Positions 24,627-33,167 are shown, numbered from the stretch's first letter. The stretch: 38,088 nucleotides of DNA from Pseudomonadota bacterium (GCA_023435725.1 JAEYRD010000141.1:1-38088), one strand, 5' to 3'. Program-made: numbers and translations. Notes: a model not told the origin generated them from the letters alone.

Positions 24627-24833
24627 TTAGTACGAGTACGCCGTGTTCGGCTGGCATGGCGGCTTCGTGTAGGGCGCAGAGGCATATGCGCCCTCTGCCG
24701 GAGCCCTGACGCAGTAGTCAGCCGTCGCCTCGGTCGCGGCGCGCGGTGGGGCGACGTGGCGCGCGGATGCGGCCTGGGTTTGGGTGACGGCGGCGACGAT
24801 CAGGGTGGCCGCAACAATGGTCAATCGGGTCAT
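24627..24833 (-). CDS. Small secreted protein, function unknown
   Basis: This 68-residue precursor has a signal peptide (MTRLTIVAATLIVAAVTQTQAASA) and a short mature part with two Cys (DYCVRAP and PPCQPNT) that may pair. A CGGAGAAAG ribosome site supports the ATG at 24833; a longer open frame to 24929 lacks one. I do not recognise the family. It sits alone between the PhzF-family and cyclase genes. Confidence 0.65.
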   Translation of the reverse strand: MTRLTIVAATLIVAAVTQTQAASARHVAPPRAATEATADYCVRAPAEGAYASAPYTKPPCQPNTAYSY

Positions 24834-24977
24834 TGGCTTTCTCCGGATCACAAACGGAAGCCGAGACGTTTCGGCTTCCACAGTGCAAGACCCGAAAGCT
24901 AACAGGGATATTTCATCACACGCCTTCAAGGAAACGCGACCCGCTTCAACGAAACGCGACTCACATTTGAAGACGCG

Positions 24978-26285
24978 CTACCCGAGCTGAAACACCGCGA
25001 CCGGCCGCTCATAGCCGCGCACCTCGACCTCGCCGAGGGGGATGGCGTCGCTGCCGTCATCGCCAAGCGCCTCGCGCACGGCAGCGGAGATCAGAAGCTG
25101 CGAGCCGAACTCCTTGTTCAGCGCTTCCAGCCGCGAGGCGAAGTTCACGGTGTCGCCGATGACCGTGTACTCCTTGCGCCGCGGCGAGCCGATATTGCCG
25201 GCGACGACTTCGCCGAAATGGATTCCGATGCCGATGCGCAGCGGCCAGCTCGTCTTTGCGTTGATGCGCTCCATCGCGGTCAGCATCTCGCGGCCTGCTG
25301 CGACGGCACGATGCGCGGCATCAGAGGCTTCCAGCGGCGCGCCGAACAAGGCGAGAAACCCGTCGCCGAGAAACTTGTTCACGATGCCGCCCTGGCGGTC
25401 GAGGATGTCGACCAGCACGGCGAAGGCGCCGTCGAGCCGGTCGACCACCTCCTGCGGCGTGCGCGACTGCGCGCCGGCCGTGAAACCACGGAAATCGACG
25501 AACATCACGGCGACGCGGCGGACGTCGCCGCCCGCGCTCGTTCCCGCCGCCATCAACCGTTCCACCACCTGCGGGGAAACGTGCTGGCCGAACAGGTTCG
25601 TCACCCGGTCACGCGCGGTCGCCGCGGCAATGCTCGCGGCAAACTGGCGGCGGAGCTGCGCGCCGACCGCGCCTGCGAGCACGCCGCAGATCAGGATGAT
25701 CGTACTGCGCACCGCGTGGAAATAGATCTGCGGCTCGCCTGCCCCGCTCGCGGGATCGAAGATCAGCGCGACAGCAAACAGTTCGGCCGCGGCGACGAAG
25801 CCGGTGAAGGTGGACAGCCAAAAGTCGAGCCGCAGCGTCGAGAGGATGACGAAGATGAAATAGAGCAACGGCACGACGAAGCCGAGCGCCTGGCTCGCGC
25901 CCATGGTCCGGATCTGCAGGAGCAGGATCACGGTTGGCAGTGACGTCTCGATCAGAGCGCCGATATAGCGCCTGATCACCGGCAGGTCGCGACCGAGGCG
26001 CAGGTTCTTCCTGATCTGAGTGTGAACCCAGACCTCGAACAGGATGAAGCCGGTCAACAGGCCGTAGACCTCGGCAAGCCCCTGCGTGCCGCGCCAGACG
26101 CGTTCCACCACCGAGGGGTCGGTGAGATAGATCGCGGTGAGAAAGACGGCGATGACGCAGCCCGTGATGATCAGCGCCCGCACCCGCAAGAGTTCGGTGC
26201 GCAGCACTTCCCGGGTCAGCTCGCGCTCAAAATCGTCTGACAGCACAGCATGCTGCCGGGCCTTCCTGCTCGCAAAGCGGACCAT
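24978..26285 (-). CDS. Class III adenylate cyclase with six-TM membrane domain
   Basis: This 435-residue protein has a short cytoplasmic head, about six TM segments (roughly 36-208), a linker of the GQHVSPQVVERL type (233-244) and a C-terminal cyclase domain. Metal-binding Asp264 (MFVDFRGFT) and Asp308 (FLGDG), adenine-selecting Lys304 (NKFLGDG), and Asn381/Arg385 (GDTVNFASR) are all present, so cAMP synthesis is expected. No periplasmic sensor domain is evident; the membrane domain itself may sense the signal. It is 30 bases downstream of the ABC-2 permease gene on the same strand, so it may be read as the tail of that operon. Confidence 0.93.
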   Translation of the reverse strand: MVRFASRKARQHAVLSDDFERELTREVLRTELLRVRALIITGCVIAVFLTAIYLTDPSVVERVWRGTQGLAEVYGLLTGFILFEVWVHTQIRKNLRLGRDLPVIRRYIGALIETSLPTVILLLQIRTMGASQALGFVVPLLYFIFVILSTLRLDFWLSTFTGFVAAAELFAVALIFDPASGAGEPQIYFHAVRSTIILICGVLAGAVGAQLRRQFAASIAAATARDRVTNLFGQHVSPQVVERLMAAGTSAGGDVRRVAVMFVDFRGFTAGAQSRTPQEVVDRLDGAFAVLVDILDRQGGIVNKFLGDGFLALFGAPLEASDAAHRAVAAGREMLTAMERINAKTSWPLRIGIGIHFGEVVAGNIGSPRRKEYTVIGDTVNFASRLEALNKEFGSQLLISAAVREALGDDGSDAIPLGEVEVRGYERPVAVFQLG

Positions 26286-26315
26286 TTCTCTCCCTCGATT
26301 CCGAGGTATTGTGCC

Positions 26316-27479
26316 TCAATCCAGCGTGCGGCGGAAGCGCGTCACGGCGATGGTCATGGCGACCAGCATCAGTACCGCCAGCGCCAGCGCGTCGAAGCGC
26401 AGATTCGGCATGGTCGCCCCCTTCAGCATAATGGCGCGGACGATGCGCAAATAGTGCGTCAGCGGCAGGGCCTCGCCGACATATTGCGCCCAGGTCGGCA
26501 TGCCCGCGAACGGGAACATGAAGCCGGAGAGCAGAATGCTCGGGAGGAAGAACATCATCGACATCTGCATGGCCTGGAGCTGGTTCTGCACCAGCGTCGA
26601 GATGGTGTAGCCGATCGACAGATTGGTGGTGATGAACAGCGTCGAGAGCAGCGCCAGCAGGAAGAGATTGCCGAGGACAGGCACGCCGAACAGGCCGACG
26701 CCGATACCGATGATCAGGAAGGCCTGGACGAAGCCGACCAGCACATAGGGAATGATCTTGCCGAACATCACTTCGACCGGCTTGATCGGCATCGACAGCA
26801 GACTCTCCATGGTGCCGCGCTCGACCTCGCGCGTGACCGACAGCGCAGTGAAGATCAGCATGGTCATGGTGAGAATGGTGCCGACGAGGCCCGGCACGAT
26901 GTTGAGGCTCGACGAGGCAGCCGGATTGTAGCGGGCATGGGCGCGGATCTCGAACGGCATCTCGGGGGGATTGCCGATGTAGAGATCGTGCGCAAGCGCG
27001 GTCTGCACGACCATGCCGAGCGAGCCGAGCGCGGCGCTTGCCGCGACCGGATCGGTGGCGTCGGCCGCGACCAGCAGCGCCGGCCTGTCGCCGCGCCGCA
27101 CCGCCCGCTCGAAGCCGCGCGGGATCTCGACGCCGAACAGCACCTTGCCCGATTTCAGGAGGTTGTCGAAATCGTCGACGTCGTGCACCTCGTAGATGAA
27201 GCGGAAATAGGCAGTGTTCTCCAACGCCTTCAACACCGAGCGGGCGAGATCGCTGTCCTCCTGGAGCAGCACCGCGCTCGGCAGATGGTGCGGCGTCGTG
27301 TTGATCGCATAGCCGAACAGCAGGAGCTGCATCACCGGCAGCATCACGATCATCGCGAACGACACGCGGTCACGCCTGAGCTGGATGAACTCCTTGATCA
27401 GCATCGCATAGGAGCGCTTCCAGAAACCAAAGCGCTCGCGGACTTCGTACCTTGGCGCGGCTTGATCGGAAGTGCTCAT
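26316..27479 (-). CDS. ABC-2 type transporter permease (YbhS/YbhR-like)
   Basis: This 387-residue membrane protein has one TM near the N-terminus (about 40-60), a large extracytoplasmic domain, and five TMs from about 210 onward (LSVTREVERGTMESLLSMPIKPVEVMFGKI is the coupling region typical of ABC-2 permeases). With the ATPase and HlyD-like lipoprotein encoded upstream it forms an exporter like E. coli YbhGFSR or YhiI-RbbA-YhhJ. Only one permease gene is present, suggesting a homodimer. The start overlaps the ATPase stop as ATGA, giving translational coupling. Confidence 0.92.
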   Translation of the reverse strand: MSTSDQAAPRYEVRERFGFWKRSYAMLIKEFIQLRRDRVSFAMIVMLPVMQLLLFGYAINTTPHHLPSAVLLQEDSDLARSVLKALENTAYFRFIYEVHDVDDFDNLLKSGKVLFGVEIPRGFERAVRRGDRPALLVAADATDPVAASAALGSLGMVVQTALAHDLYIGNPPEMPFEIRAHARYNPAASSSLNIVPGLVGTILTMTMLIFTALSVTREVERGTMESLLSMPIKPVEVMFGKIIPYVLVGFVQAFLIIGIGVGLFGVPVLGNLFLLALLSTLFITTNLSIGYTISTLVQNQLQAMQMSMMFFLPSILLSGFMFPFAGMPTWAQYVGEALPLTHYLRIVRAIMLKGATMPNLRFDALALAVLMLVAMTIAVTRFRRTLD

Positions 27480-28408
27480 TGGAAATTATCCTTGGAGCGT
27501 CCCATCAGCTCGATGAACACGTCTTCCAGCGACGGCGACGATTTGCGCCAGTGCAGGTCACCCTTCTCACGCCAGGGCGCGATGCTCGCCTCCATCGCCG
27601 CAACGTCGCGGCCGGAGACGTGCAAGGACGTGCCGAAGGGCGCCACCATGTCGATACCGGGCTTGCCGGTCAGCGCCGCGGTGAGGCCGTTCAGGTCCTC
27701 GCCCGTCACGGTGTAGGTCGCGAGTGCGGATTTCGCGATCACCTCCTCCACCGTGCCGTGCGCCAGCAAATGACCGTAGGCGATGTATGCAATCTCGTGG
27801 CAGCGCTCGGCCTCGTCCATGTAATGGGTGGAGACCAGCACGGTGAGACCATCAGCCGCCAGCGCGTGGATCTCGTTCCAGAAATCGCGCCGCGCCTTGG
27901 GATCGACGCCCGCCGTCGGCTCGTCGAGCAGCAGCAGTTTCGGATTGGGCAGCGTGCAGGCACCCAACGCCAGGCGTTGCTTCCAGCCGCCGGAGAGCTC
28001 GCCCGCGAGCTGCTCCTCGCGTCCCGACAGGCCGAGGCGCCTGATCATGTCGCGCGCAGCGCCGCGCGCGTCAGTGAGGCCGTAGAGACGCGCGACGAAT
28101 TCGAGGTTCTCGCGCACTGAGAGGTCCTGGTACAGGCTGAACCGCTGCGTCATGTAGCCGACCTGGCGCTTGATCTTTTCCGCATCGCGCCGGATGTCGT
28201 AGCCGAGGCAGGTGCCCTCGCCGCTGTCGGGCGTCAGCAGGCCGCAGAGGATGCGAATGGTCGTGGTCTTGCCCGAGCCGTTGGGACCGAGGAAGCCGTA
28301 GATCGAGCCGCGCTTGACCTGCATCGACAGATCGTGCACGACCTCGCGGCCGCCGAACGATTTCGTCAGGCCCTTGACGTCGATCGCGATGCCGTTGCCG
28401 CCGTTCAT
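27476..28408 (-). CDS. ABC transporter ATP-binding protein
   Basis: This 310-residue nucleotide-binding subunit has Walker A GPNGSGKTT (41-49), signature LSGGWKQR (138-145), Walker B LLLLDEP (158-164) and a His switch in VSTHYMDE. The C-terminal extension of about 80 residues is usual for drug-type ABC-2 exporters. The ATG at 28408 overlaps the HlyD stop (ATGA), and its own stop overlaps the permease start. It drives export by the ABC-2 permease; the substrate is probably a hydrophobic or cationic drug-like compound, by family only. Confidence 0.94.
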   Translation of the reverse strand: MNGGNGIAIDVKGLTKSFGGREVVHDLSMQVKRGSIYGFLGPNGSGKTTTIRILCGLLTPDSGEGTCLGYDIRRDAEKIKRQVGYMTQRFSLYQDLSVRENLEFVARLYGLTDARGAARDMIRRLGLSGREEQLAGELSGGWKQRLALGACTLPNPKLLLLDEPTAGVDPKARRDFWNEIHALAADGLTVLVSTHYMDEAERCHEIAYIAYGHLLAHGTVEEVIAKSALATYTVTGEDLNGLTAALTGKPGIDMVAPFGTSLHVSGRDVAAMEASIAPWREKGDLHWRKSSPSLEDVFIELMGRSKDNFQ

Positions 28409-29193
28409 CGCTTGTCCGCCACCGGCGTTCTGGGATTGAGATGGACGTCGATCGGCTGCCCGACCCGCAAGGCATCGGGGCGCGAGGGCCGCGCCTGGAT
28501 CAGGTAGACGAGCTTGTTGCGCTCTTCGAGGCTGTAGATCACCGGCGGCGTGTATTCGGCCGAGGTCGCGATGAAATAGATCTTTGCGGTGAGATCGGCC
28601 GAGCAATTGTCGCAGGACACGCGGACTTCGTCGCCGATCGCAAGCTTCGGCAGCTCCATCTCCGGCACGAAGAAGCGCAGCTTCATGTTCCCAGGTGGCA
28701 TGATCGAAAGCACCGGCCGCTGCGCCGCCACCATCTCGCCCTCGCGGAAATAGATCTGCTGGATGGTGCCGGCGACCGGCGCAAAGCCCTTGCGCCGCGC
28801 CAGCCGCGTCTGCGAGGTCACCACCCGCGCTTGCGCAACCCGTAAGTCCGAGACGGCGGAATCGAGCGTCGCCTGCGTCCCGGAGCCGGTCTTGCGCAGG
28901 GAATCCGCGCGATCGAACACCTGCTGCGCATTGGCCAGTGTCGCCTTGGTCTGGTTGAGATCGGCAAGCTGAAGGTCGTCGTCGACGGAATAGAGGTGAT
29001 CGCCGACCTTGACCTCGTCGCCTTCGCGGACGTTCAGCTTCGTCACCCGGCCCGCTTCGTCCGGGCTGACATAGATCATGTCGGCCTCGACCCAGCCCTG
29101 GAAACCGGGATCGCGCTTCTCGTTGCAGCCGGCAAGCCCGGTTGCGAGCGCAGCAGCCAGCGCAAATGCAATAATTGCTCGTGACGACCTCAT
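28405..29193 (-). CDS. HlyD-like periplasmic adaptor lipoprotein
   Basis: This 262-residue protein has a lipoprotein signal (lipobox LAGC, Cys23), a lipoyl/barrel-sandwich half-motif (about 35-72), a short coiled coil (about 74-130), the second lipoyl half (APVAGTIQQIYFREGEMV) and a beta-barrel domain. It would bridge the ABC exporter to an outer-membrane channel such as TolC. It overlaps both neighbours by four bases (ATGA), so tetR, adaptor, ATPase and permease form a single translationally coupled operon. Confidence 0.92.
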   Translation of the reverse strand: MRSSRAIIAFALAAALATGLAGCNEKRDPGFQGWVEADMIYVSPDEAGRVTKLNVREGDEVKVGDHLYSVDDDLQLADLNQTKATLANAQQVFDRADSLRKTGSGTQATLDSAVSDLRVAQARVVTSQTRLARRKGFAPVAGTIQQIYFREGEMVAAQRPVLSIMPPGNMKLRFFVPEMELPKLAIGDEVRVSCDNCSADLTAKIYFIATSAEYTPPVIYSLEERNKLVYLIQARPSRPDALRVGQPIDVHLNPRTPVADKR

Positions 29194-29885
29194 GTCGTCC
29201 TCCGTTCACCAAAAATCAAATCAAGATGGACGCGCAGCATCTCCTGCGCGTCGAGCGGCGCATGCCGCGCAAACAGGCTCTGCCAGATCACCGCGATCAT
29301 CGCCGGCGCGACCAGGATCTGCGGATAGCGCGCGAGGTTCTTCTCGCGGATCTCGCCGCGGGCAATGCCGAGCTCGATCAGCGCGCGCATGCCGGCAATC
29401 CCACGCGAGACGACCTCGCGGTAATAGAAGTCGGCCACCGCCGGAAAGCGCGGTCCCTCCGCCACGATCAGGCGCACGAGGTCGCCGCGCCTTGTACCCA
29501 TGACTTCGTTCAGGAAGTTGCCGGCGAAGGCCTCGATGAGATCGCGTACCGAACCCGTCGGTGGCGGCAGCGCATTCAGCTTCGCCACGACAGGCACGAT
29601 CACCGTGCGCACGAGCTCCTCGAACATCGATTCCTTGTCCTTGAAGTGCAGGTAGATCGTGCCCTTGGCGACACCGGCGCGCTTCGCAATGTCGTCGAGC
29701 CGCGTCGCGGCAAACCCGCGCGCGATGAACTCCTCCATCGCCGCCTCGACGATCGCGGCCCGACGCTCCGCCGCACGCGCGGCACGGCTCGAGGCGGGCG
29801 CCGCTTCACCGGCTGAAGGTGCACCGCCCGTCGCGTTGTCGCGAGCTGCGGATCGCACGGCGGCTGTGGGCAGTCTCCTTTTCAT
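29190..29885 (-). CDS. TetR-family repressor of the ABC export operon
   Basis: This 231-residue protein has an unusually long, low-complexity Ala/Arg-rich N-terminus (about 1-38), then a TetR HTH (about 40-85: AAIVEAAMEEFIARGFAATRLDDIAKRAGVAKGTIYLHF region, with helix-turn-helix at 63-82) and a ligand-binding helical domain. It is the first gene of the export operon and overlaps hlyD by four bases, so it should repress its own operon and be released by an exported compound. The operator at 29895-29914 ends only ten bases before the ATG and no ribosome site is visible, so an internal start is possible. Confidence 0.9.
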   Translation of the reverse strand: MKRRLPTAAVRSAARDNATGGAPSAGEAAPASSRAARAAERRAAIVEAAMEEFIARGFAATRLDDIAKRAGVAKGTIYLHFKDKESMFEELVRTVIVPVVAKLNALPPPTGSVRDLIEAFAGNFLNEVMGTRRGDLVRLIVAEGPRFPAVADFYYREVVSRGIAGMRALIELGIARGEIREKNLARYPQILVAPAMIAVIWQSLFARHAPLDAQEMLRVHLDLIFGERRTT

Positions 29886-29894
29886 TTTTTAAAT

Positions 29895-29914
29895 ATGACT
29901 GACCAGTCAGTCAT
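29895..29914. promoter_or_regulatory. TetR operator
   Basis: Arms ATGACTGAC (29895-29903) and GTCAGTCAT (29906-29914) are perfect inverted repeats around a CA centre, a 20-bp site of classic TetR form, ten bases upstream of the tetR start. Occupancy would block the operon's promoter or early transcription. Confidence 0.8.
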
Positions 29915-29950
29915 AGTCAAGGAACTCCCTCACTTCCTAAATCCAACAAA

Positions 29951-29982
29951 TTAGCGTTTACTAATGCATTAGCAGATACTAA
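29951..29982. promoter_or_regulatory. ArsR operator (two TTAG-N6-CTAA units)
   Basis: TTAG (29951), CTAA (29961), TTAG (29969) and CTAA (29979) form two direct copies of TTAG-N6-CTAA spaced 18 bases apart. The inner half-sites also make the perfect palindrome CTAATGCATTAG (29961-29972). The site ends ten bases before the arsR start at 29993 and fits autoregulation by a dimer pair. Confidence 0.75.
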
Positions 29983-29992
29983 TTTGATTGCC

Positions 29993-30328
29993 ATGATCGA
30001 AGCCGCCCCAAACACCGTCACCGTCGTCATGCGTGCCCTCGCCGATCCGACGCGCCGCGCCGTGTTCGAGCGCGTCTTCGAGAACAAGGAGATCAGCGTC
30101 GCCGAACTGACGCGCGGCAGCGGCGTCACCCAGGGCGCGATCTCGCAACACCTGAAGTCGCTGAAGCAGGCCGGCCTCGTCGCCGAGCGCGCCGAAGGCC
30201 GCAACGTCTACTACCGCGCCGCGCCGCAAGGCCTCGGGCCTCTGGTCGAGTGGATGGATCATTACGGTGTCTTCTGGCGCGAGCGCTTCCAGAACCTGCG
30301 TGACCTCTTGAAGGAGATCGATCCGTGA
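29993..30328 (+). CDS. ArsR-family winged-helix regulator
   Basis: This 111-residue protein has a winged HTH: ALADPTRRAVFERVFE, ISVAELTRGSGVTQGAISQHLKSLKQAGLV and the wing AEGRNVYYRA. No Cys metal site is present, so it belongs to the metal-independent ArsR group that is commonly paired with an SRPBCC (AHSA1) protein, as here. The ATG at 29993 is preferred over a TTG at 29984, which lies against the operator. Its stop overlaps the next start (GTGA). Confidence 0.92.
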   Translation: MIEAAPNTVTVVMRALADPTRRAVFERVFENKEISVAELTRGSGVTQGAISQHLKSLKQAGLVAERAEGRNVYYRAAPQGLGPLVEWMDHYGVFWRERFQNLRDLLKEIDP

Positions 30329-30786
30329 GTGCAGCCGAGCTGAAAGCCGAGACTAAAGACATCGTCATCGACGAGGTCTTCCCTCACACGGCCGAGACCG
30401 TCTGGAGGGCGCTGACCAGCGCCCAGTTGATCGGACGCTGGCTGATGCCGCCGACCGGCTTTGACGCCGTCGAAGGCAAGGTCTTCACGTTCCAGACCAC
30501 CCCGGGCGGCAACTGGGATGGCGTGATCCATTGCCGGGTTCTGGAGGTGCTGCCGAACCGGCGCCTCGTCTACGCCTGGAAGGGCGGCGACGAACGCAAC
30601 ACCGGCTACGGCGCGCCGCTCGACACCGTCGTGACGTGGTCCCTCACCCCGGTCGAAGCCGGCACGCGGATCCGCCTGGTTCACGCAGGCTTCGTCATGC
30701 CCAGGAACGACTCGGCCTACACCATCATGAGCGGCGGCTGGAAGAAGGTCGTCAAACAGCTCGACGAGATCAGCGGCGAAGAGTGA
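30325..30786 (+). CDS. SRPBCC (AHSA1-like) domain protein
   Basis: This 153-residue protein has a START-like helix-grip fold of the Aha1 C-terminal/AHSA1 family (VFPHTAETVWRALTSAQLIGRWLMP at the N-terminus, WKKVVKQLDEI at the C-terminus), which usually binds a hydrophobic ligand in a cavity. The GTG start overlaps the arsR stop by four bases, so the two are translationally coupled. In such pairs the SRPBCC protein may bind or modify the inducer; the ligand is unknown. Confidence 0.9.
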   Translation: MSAAELKAETKDIVIDEVFPHTAETVWRALTSAQLIGRWLMPPTGFDAVEGKVFTFQTTPGGNWDGVIHCRVLEVLPNRRLVYAWKGGDERNTGYGAPLDTVVTWSLTPVEAGTRIRLVHAGFVMPRNDSAYTIMSGGWKKVVKQLDEISGEE

Positions 30787-30801
30787 TTGGGAGATATCGC
30801 G

Positions 30802-31215
30802 ATGGACAAGCCCTTTACCGGCGGCTGTGCCTGCGGCGCGATCCGCTATTCGATTGCCGGTGAGCCCCTGTTCAGCAACCACTGCCAGTGCCGGGACTGC
30901 CAGCGTGAAAGCGGCGGCGGCCACGGCTCGTACATGACCTTCGCCCGCGCCGACGTCACGGTGACGGGCGAAGCAAGACACTGGGACATGGTCGGCGACA
31001 GCGGCAACGTGAAGACGCGCGGCTTCTGCGCGAAGTGCGGCTTGCCGGTCTACCTGACCTTCGCGGCCATGCCCGACATCTTCACCATCCGCGCCGCCAG
31101 CCTCGACGAACCCGCCCGTTACAAGCCGCAAGTGGTCACCTACGCCGCGCGCGGGCATGACTGGGATCGCCTCGATCCCGATCTGCCGAAGTTCGCAGGC
31201 ATGCCGCCAGCCTGA
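30802..31215 (+). CDS. GFA/CENP-V-type zinc-binding protein
   Basis: This 137-residue protein of the glutathione-dependent formaldehyde-activating (Gfa) fold shows the zinc-ligand pattern: Cys9 and Cys11 (GGCACGAIRY), Cys28, Cys30 and Cys33 (CQCRDC), and Cys76 and Cys79 (FCAKCG). Despite the family name, formaldehyde chemistry is doubtful for most members, and the substrate here is unknown. The ATG at 30802 has GGGAG at good spacing; a TTG at 30787 is also open. It is the third gene of the arsR operon, 15 bases after the SRPBCC gene. Confidence 0.9.
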   Translation: MDKPFTGGCACGAIRYSIAGEPLFSNHCQCRDCQRESGGGHGSYMTFARADVTVTGEARHWDMVGDSGNVKTRGFCAKCGLPVYLTFAAMPDIFTIRAASLDEPARYKPQVVTYAARGHDWDRLDPDLPKFAGMPPA

Positions 31216-31273
31216 GGCGCGGGGCTGGGAGCGCGACGCCGCTTTGATGCGAGCATCTTCGCCGCGAGTTCGG

Positions 31274-31403
31274 TTCACCTCTTCGCGGGGTAGGTCGGCA
31301 CAAAGCGCCGGGTGGGGGCCCTCTCCGCGCAGGGATTTCTCCCGTAAACCTCGAACGATCCCGACGCCCCCCTCCCCCGCAAGCGGGAAAGGGAGTGCAC
31401 CTC
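31274..31403. repeat. Degenerate intergenic repeat (CCTCTCCCCGC/AAGCGCCGGGTG family)
   Basis: The sequence at 31274-31325 (TTCACCTCTTCGCGGGGTAG ... AAAGCGCCGGGTGGGGGCCC) and the CCCCCGCAAGCGGGAAAGGG hairpin at about 31373-31393 look like worn copies of a dispersed repeat common in Bradyrhizobium. It fills most of the 224-bp convergent gap between GFA and the alcohol dehydrogenase. Confidence 0.55.
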
Positions 31404-31439
31404 CTTCGTGGCAACGATCGAACCGCGCCTCACAACGCT

Positions 31440-32465
31440 CTAGCCAAAGTCCAGCACCATGCGGCCGTCGATCTTGCCGGCCTTCATCCGGTCGAAGACG
31501 TTGTTGATCTCGGCGAGCGGCACCTTGGCCACTTCGGCCTTCACCTTGCCGTCGGCGGCGAATGCGATGGCTTCGTCGAGATCCCGGCGGGTGCCGACGA
31601 TGGAGCCGCGCACGGTGATCCGCTTGAGCACGACGTCGAAGATCGGCGTCGGGAATTCGCCCGGCGGCAGGCCGACGAGGCTGACGGTACCCTTCCGGCG
31701 CACCATCTTCAGCGCCTGCGCAAAGGCGGCGGTCGAGACCGCCGTCACCAGCACGCCATGCGCCCCGCCTCCGGTAGCCGCCAGGACCTTGTCCACCGCA
31801 TCGGCCTCCAGCGCGTTGACCGCGAGATCGGCACCGGTCTCCCGTGCAAGCTTGAGCTTGTCCTCGGCGATATCGATCGCCGCAACCTTGAAGCCCATCG
31901 CCTTGGCGTACTGGATCGCGACGTGGCCGAGCCCGCCGACGCCCGATATCGCGACCCACTCGCCGGGCCGCGCGTCCGTCTCCTTCAAACCCTTGTAGGT
32001 GGTGACGCCGGCACACAGGATCGGCGCGACGGCGGCGAAATCGACCGTCGCCGGAAGTTTTGCCGCGAAGGCAGCCGAGGCGATGACATATTCGGCGAAG
32101 CCGCCGTTCACGCTGTAGCCGGTGTTGTGCTGGTGCTCGCACAACGTCTCCCAGCCGGTCTCGCAATATTCGCACGACATGCACGCATCGTGCAGCCAGG
32201 CGACGCCCACCGCGTCTCCCACTTTCAGATTTTTCACGCCGGGCCCCAGTGCGGCAACTATGCCGGCGGCCTCATGTCCGGGAATGAAGGGCGGAACCGG
32301 TTTCACCGGCCAGTCGCCGGAGGCTGCGTGCAGATCGGTGTGGCAGACGCCGCACGCTTTCACCTTGACCAAGACCTCGCCGGGACCGGGCTGCGGCACC
32401 GGAACGTCCTCGATCACCAGCGGCTTGCCAAATTCTCTGACGACTGCGGCTTTCATGGTCGGCAT
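31440..32465 (-). CDS. Zinc-dependent alcohol dehydrogenase (AdhP/AdhA type)
   Basis: This 341-residue MDR-family dehydrogenase oxidises alcohols or reduces aldehydes with NAD(P). Catalytic-zinc ligands Cys41 (GVCHTDLH) and His64-Glu65 (GHEAAG), and structural-zinc Cys95, Cys98, Cys101 and Cys109 (CMSCEYCETGWETLC) are all present, as is the Rossmann motif GVGGLGHVA. The ATG at 32465 has GGAG at good spacing; an open extension to 32543 lacks support. The AdhP-like pattern suggests ethanol or another short alcohol as substrate. It is monocistronic. Confidence 0.94.
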   Translation of the reverse strand: MPTMKAAVVREFGKPLVIEDVPVPQPGPGEVLVKVKACGVCHTDLHAASGDWPVKPVPPFIPGHEAAGIVAALGPGVKNLKVGDAVGVAWLHDACMSCEYCETGWETLCEHQHNTGYSVNGGFAEYVIASAAFAAKLPATVDFAAVAPILCAGVTTYKGLKETDARPGEWVAISGVGGLGHVAIQYAKAMGFKVAAIDIAEDKLKLARETGADLAVNALEADAVDKVLAATGGGAHGVLVTAVSTAAFAQALKMVRRKGTVSLVGLPPGEFPTPIFDVVLKRITVRGSIVGTRRDLDEAIAFAADGKVKAEVAKVPLAEINNVFDRMKAGKIDGRMVLDFG

Positions 32466-32605
32466 ATGTCTGCTCCATTGCAATACGTGGAGCAGGCTAG
32501 CGGTGCCGCGCGGCACTCCCTTGATTGGAGTCAAACAACGCAAATTAATGCGTCACGGACACCATGATGACAGAACCGTGACGGCGTAGCTAAGTGGACG
32601 CCGCG

Positions 32606-33016
32606 TCAGCTATGGAACTTCAAGCCATCGACAATCTTGTCGATCACCTTGCGCTCGGCGCGCATTGCGATGCCGACGAGGTTGAGATCCGTGCGCGCGA
32701 CGGCCTTCACCGCCTCGCGATTGGCCGCATCATGCGTGGTCTTGAACATGTCCTCGGTATAGACCGCCGGCGCGATGTTGCGCGTCAGCGCCCGGTCGAG
32801 CGCACGCGACAGCGCCGGACCATCGGCACCATAGATCAGGATCGGCTGACCGATCAGCGCGTGATATTTCGTGCCGGAAGCGTCTTCATACGGCTCGCCG
32901 ATGCATTCGGGAAACGCAGCGGCGATGCCGCTGGTGAGAAACGAGGCGACGTTGAGCTTCTGCCAGGCCTGAAGATCGGTGCGGATCACGACGGCGATCT
33001 TGGTGTCGAACTGCAT
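32606..33016 (-). CDS. DUF2000-family protein
   Basis: This 136-residue protein matches DUF2000 in form: MQFDTKIAVVIRTDLQAWQKLNV at the start, a central YHALIGQPILIYGADG and the C-terminal NLVGIAMRAERKVIDKIVDGL. DUF2000 proteins have a peptidyl-tRNA-hydrolase-2-like fold, but their function is not settled. CGAGGA just before the ATG at 33016 sets the start; the frame stays open through the upstream palindromic repeat to 33142, which is chance. It is likely monocistronic. Confidence 0.82.
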   Translation of the reverse strand: MQFDTKIAVVIRTDLQAWQKLNVASFLTSGIAAAFPECIGEPYEDASGTKYHALIGQPILIYGADGPALSRALDRALTRNIAPAVYTEDMFKTTHDAANREAVKAVARTDLNLVGIAMRAERKVIDKIVDGLKFHS

Positions 33017-33030
33017 GAATATCCTCGAAC

Positions 33031-33157
33031 TGTCATTCCGGGGCGCGCCGAAGGCGCGAGCTACGGTGCGCATTGCGCACCTGAGAATCCATCGGGCCAC
33101 AAAGCCGGTGGACCAGTGGATTCCGGGCTCGATGCTACGCATCGCCCCGGAATGACA
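33031..33157. repeat. Palindromic intergenic repeat, mosaic variant
   Basis: The same outer ends as the other copies (TGTCATTCCGGGGCGCGCC and the inverted CGCCCCGGAATGACA). In the left arm the usual GCCCGGAATCCAT is replaced by a segment with its own small palindrome (TGCGCATTGCGCA, 33067-33079) before GAATCCAT. It lies between the DUF2000 and DUF4189 genes. Confidence 0.82.
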
Positions 33158-33167
33158 GCAAGAGGAA

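Noticed and set aside
28409..29212. N-terminal extension of the ABC ATPase frame upstream to 29212
   Set aside because: The extension is antiparallel in quality to the HlyD-like gene in another frame; the ATPase begins at the ATG overlapping the HlyD stop.
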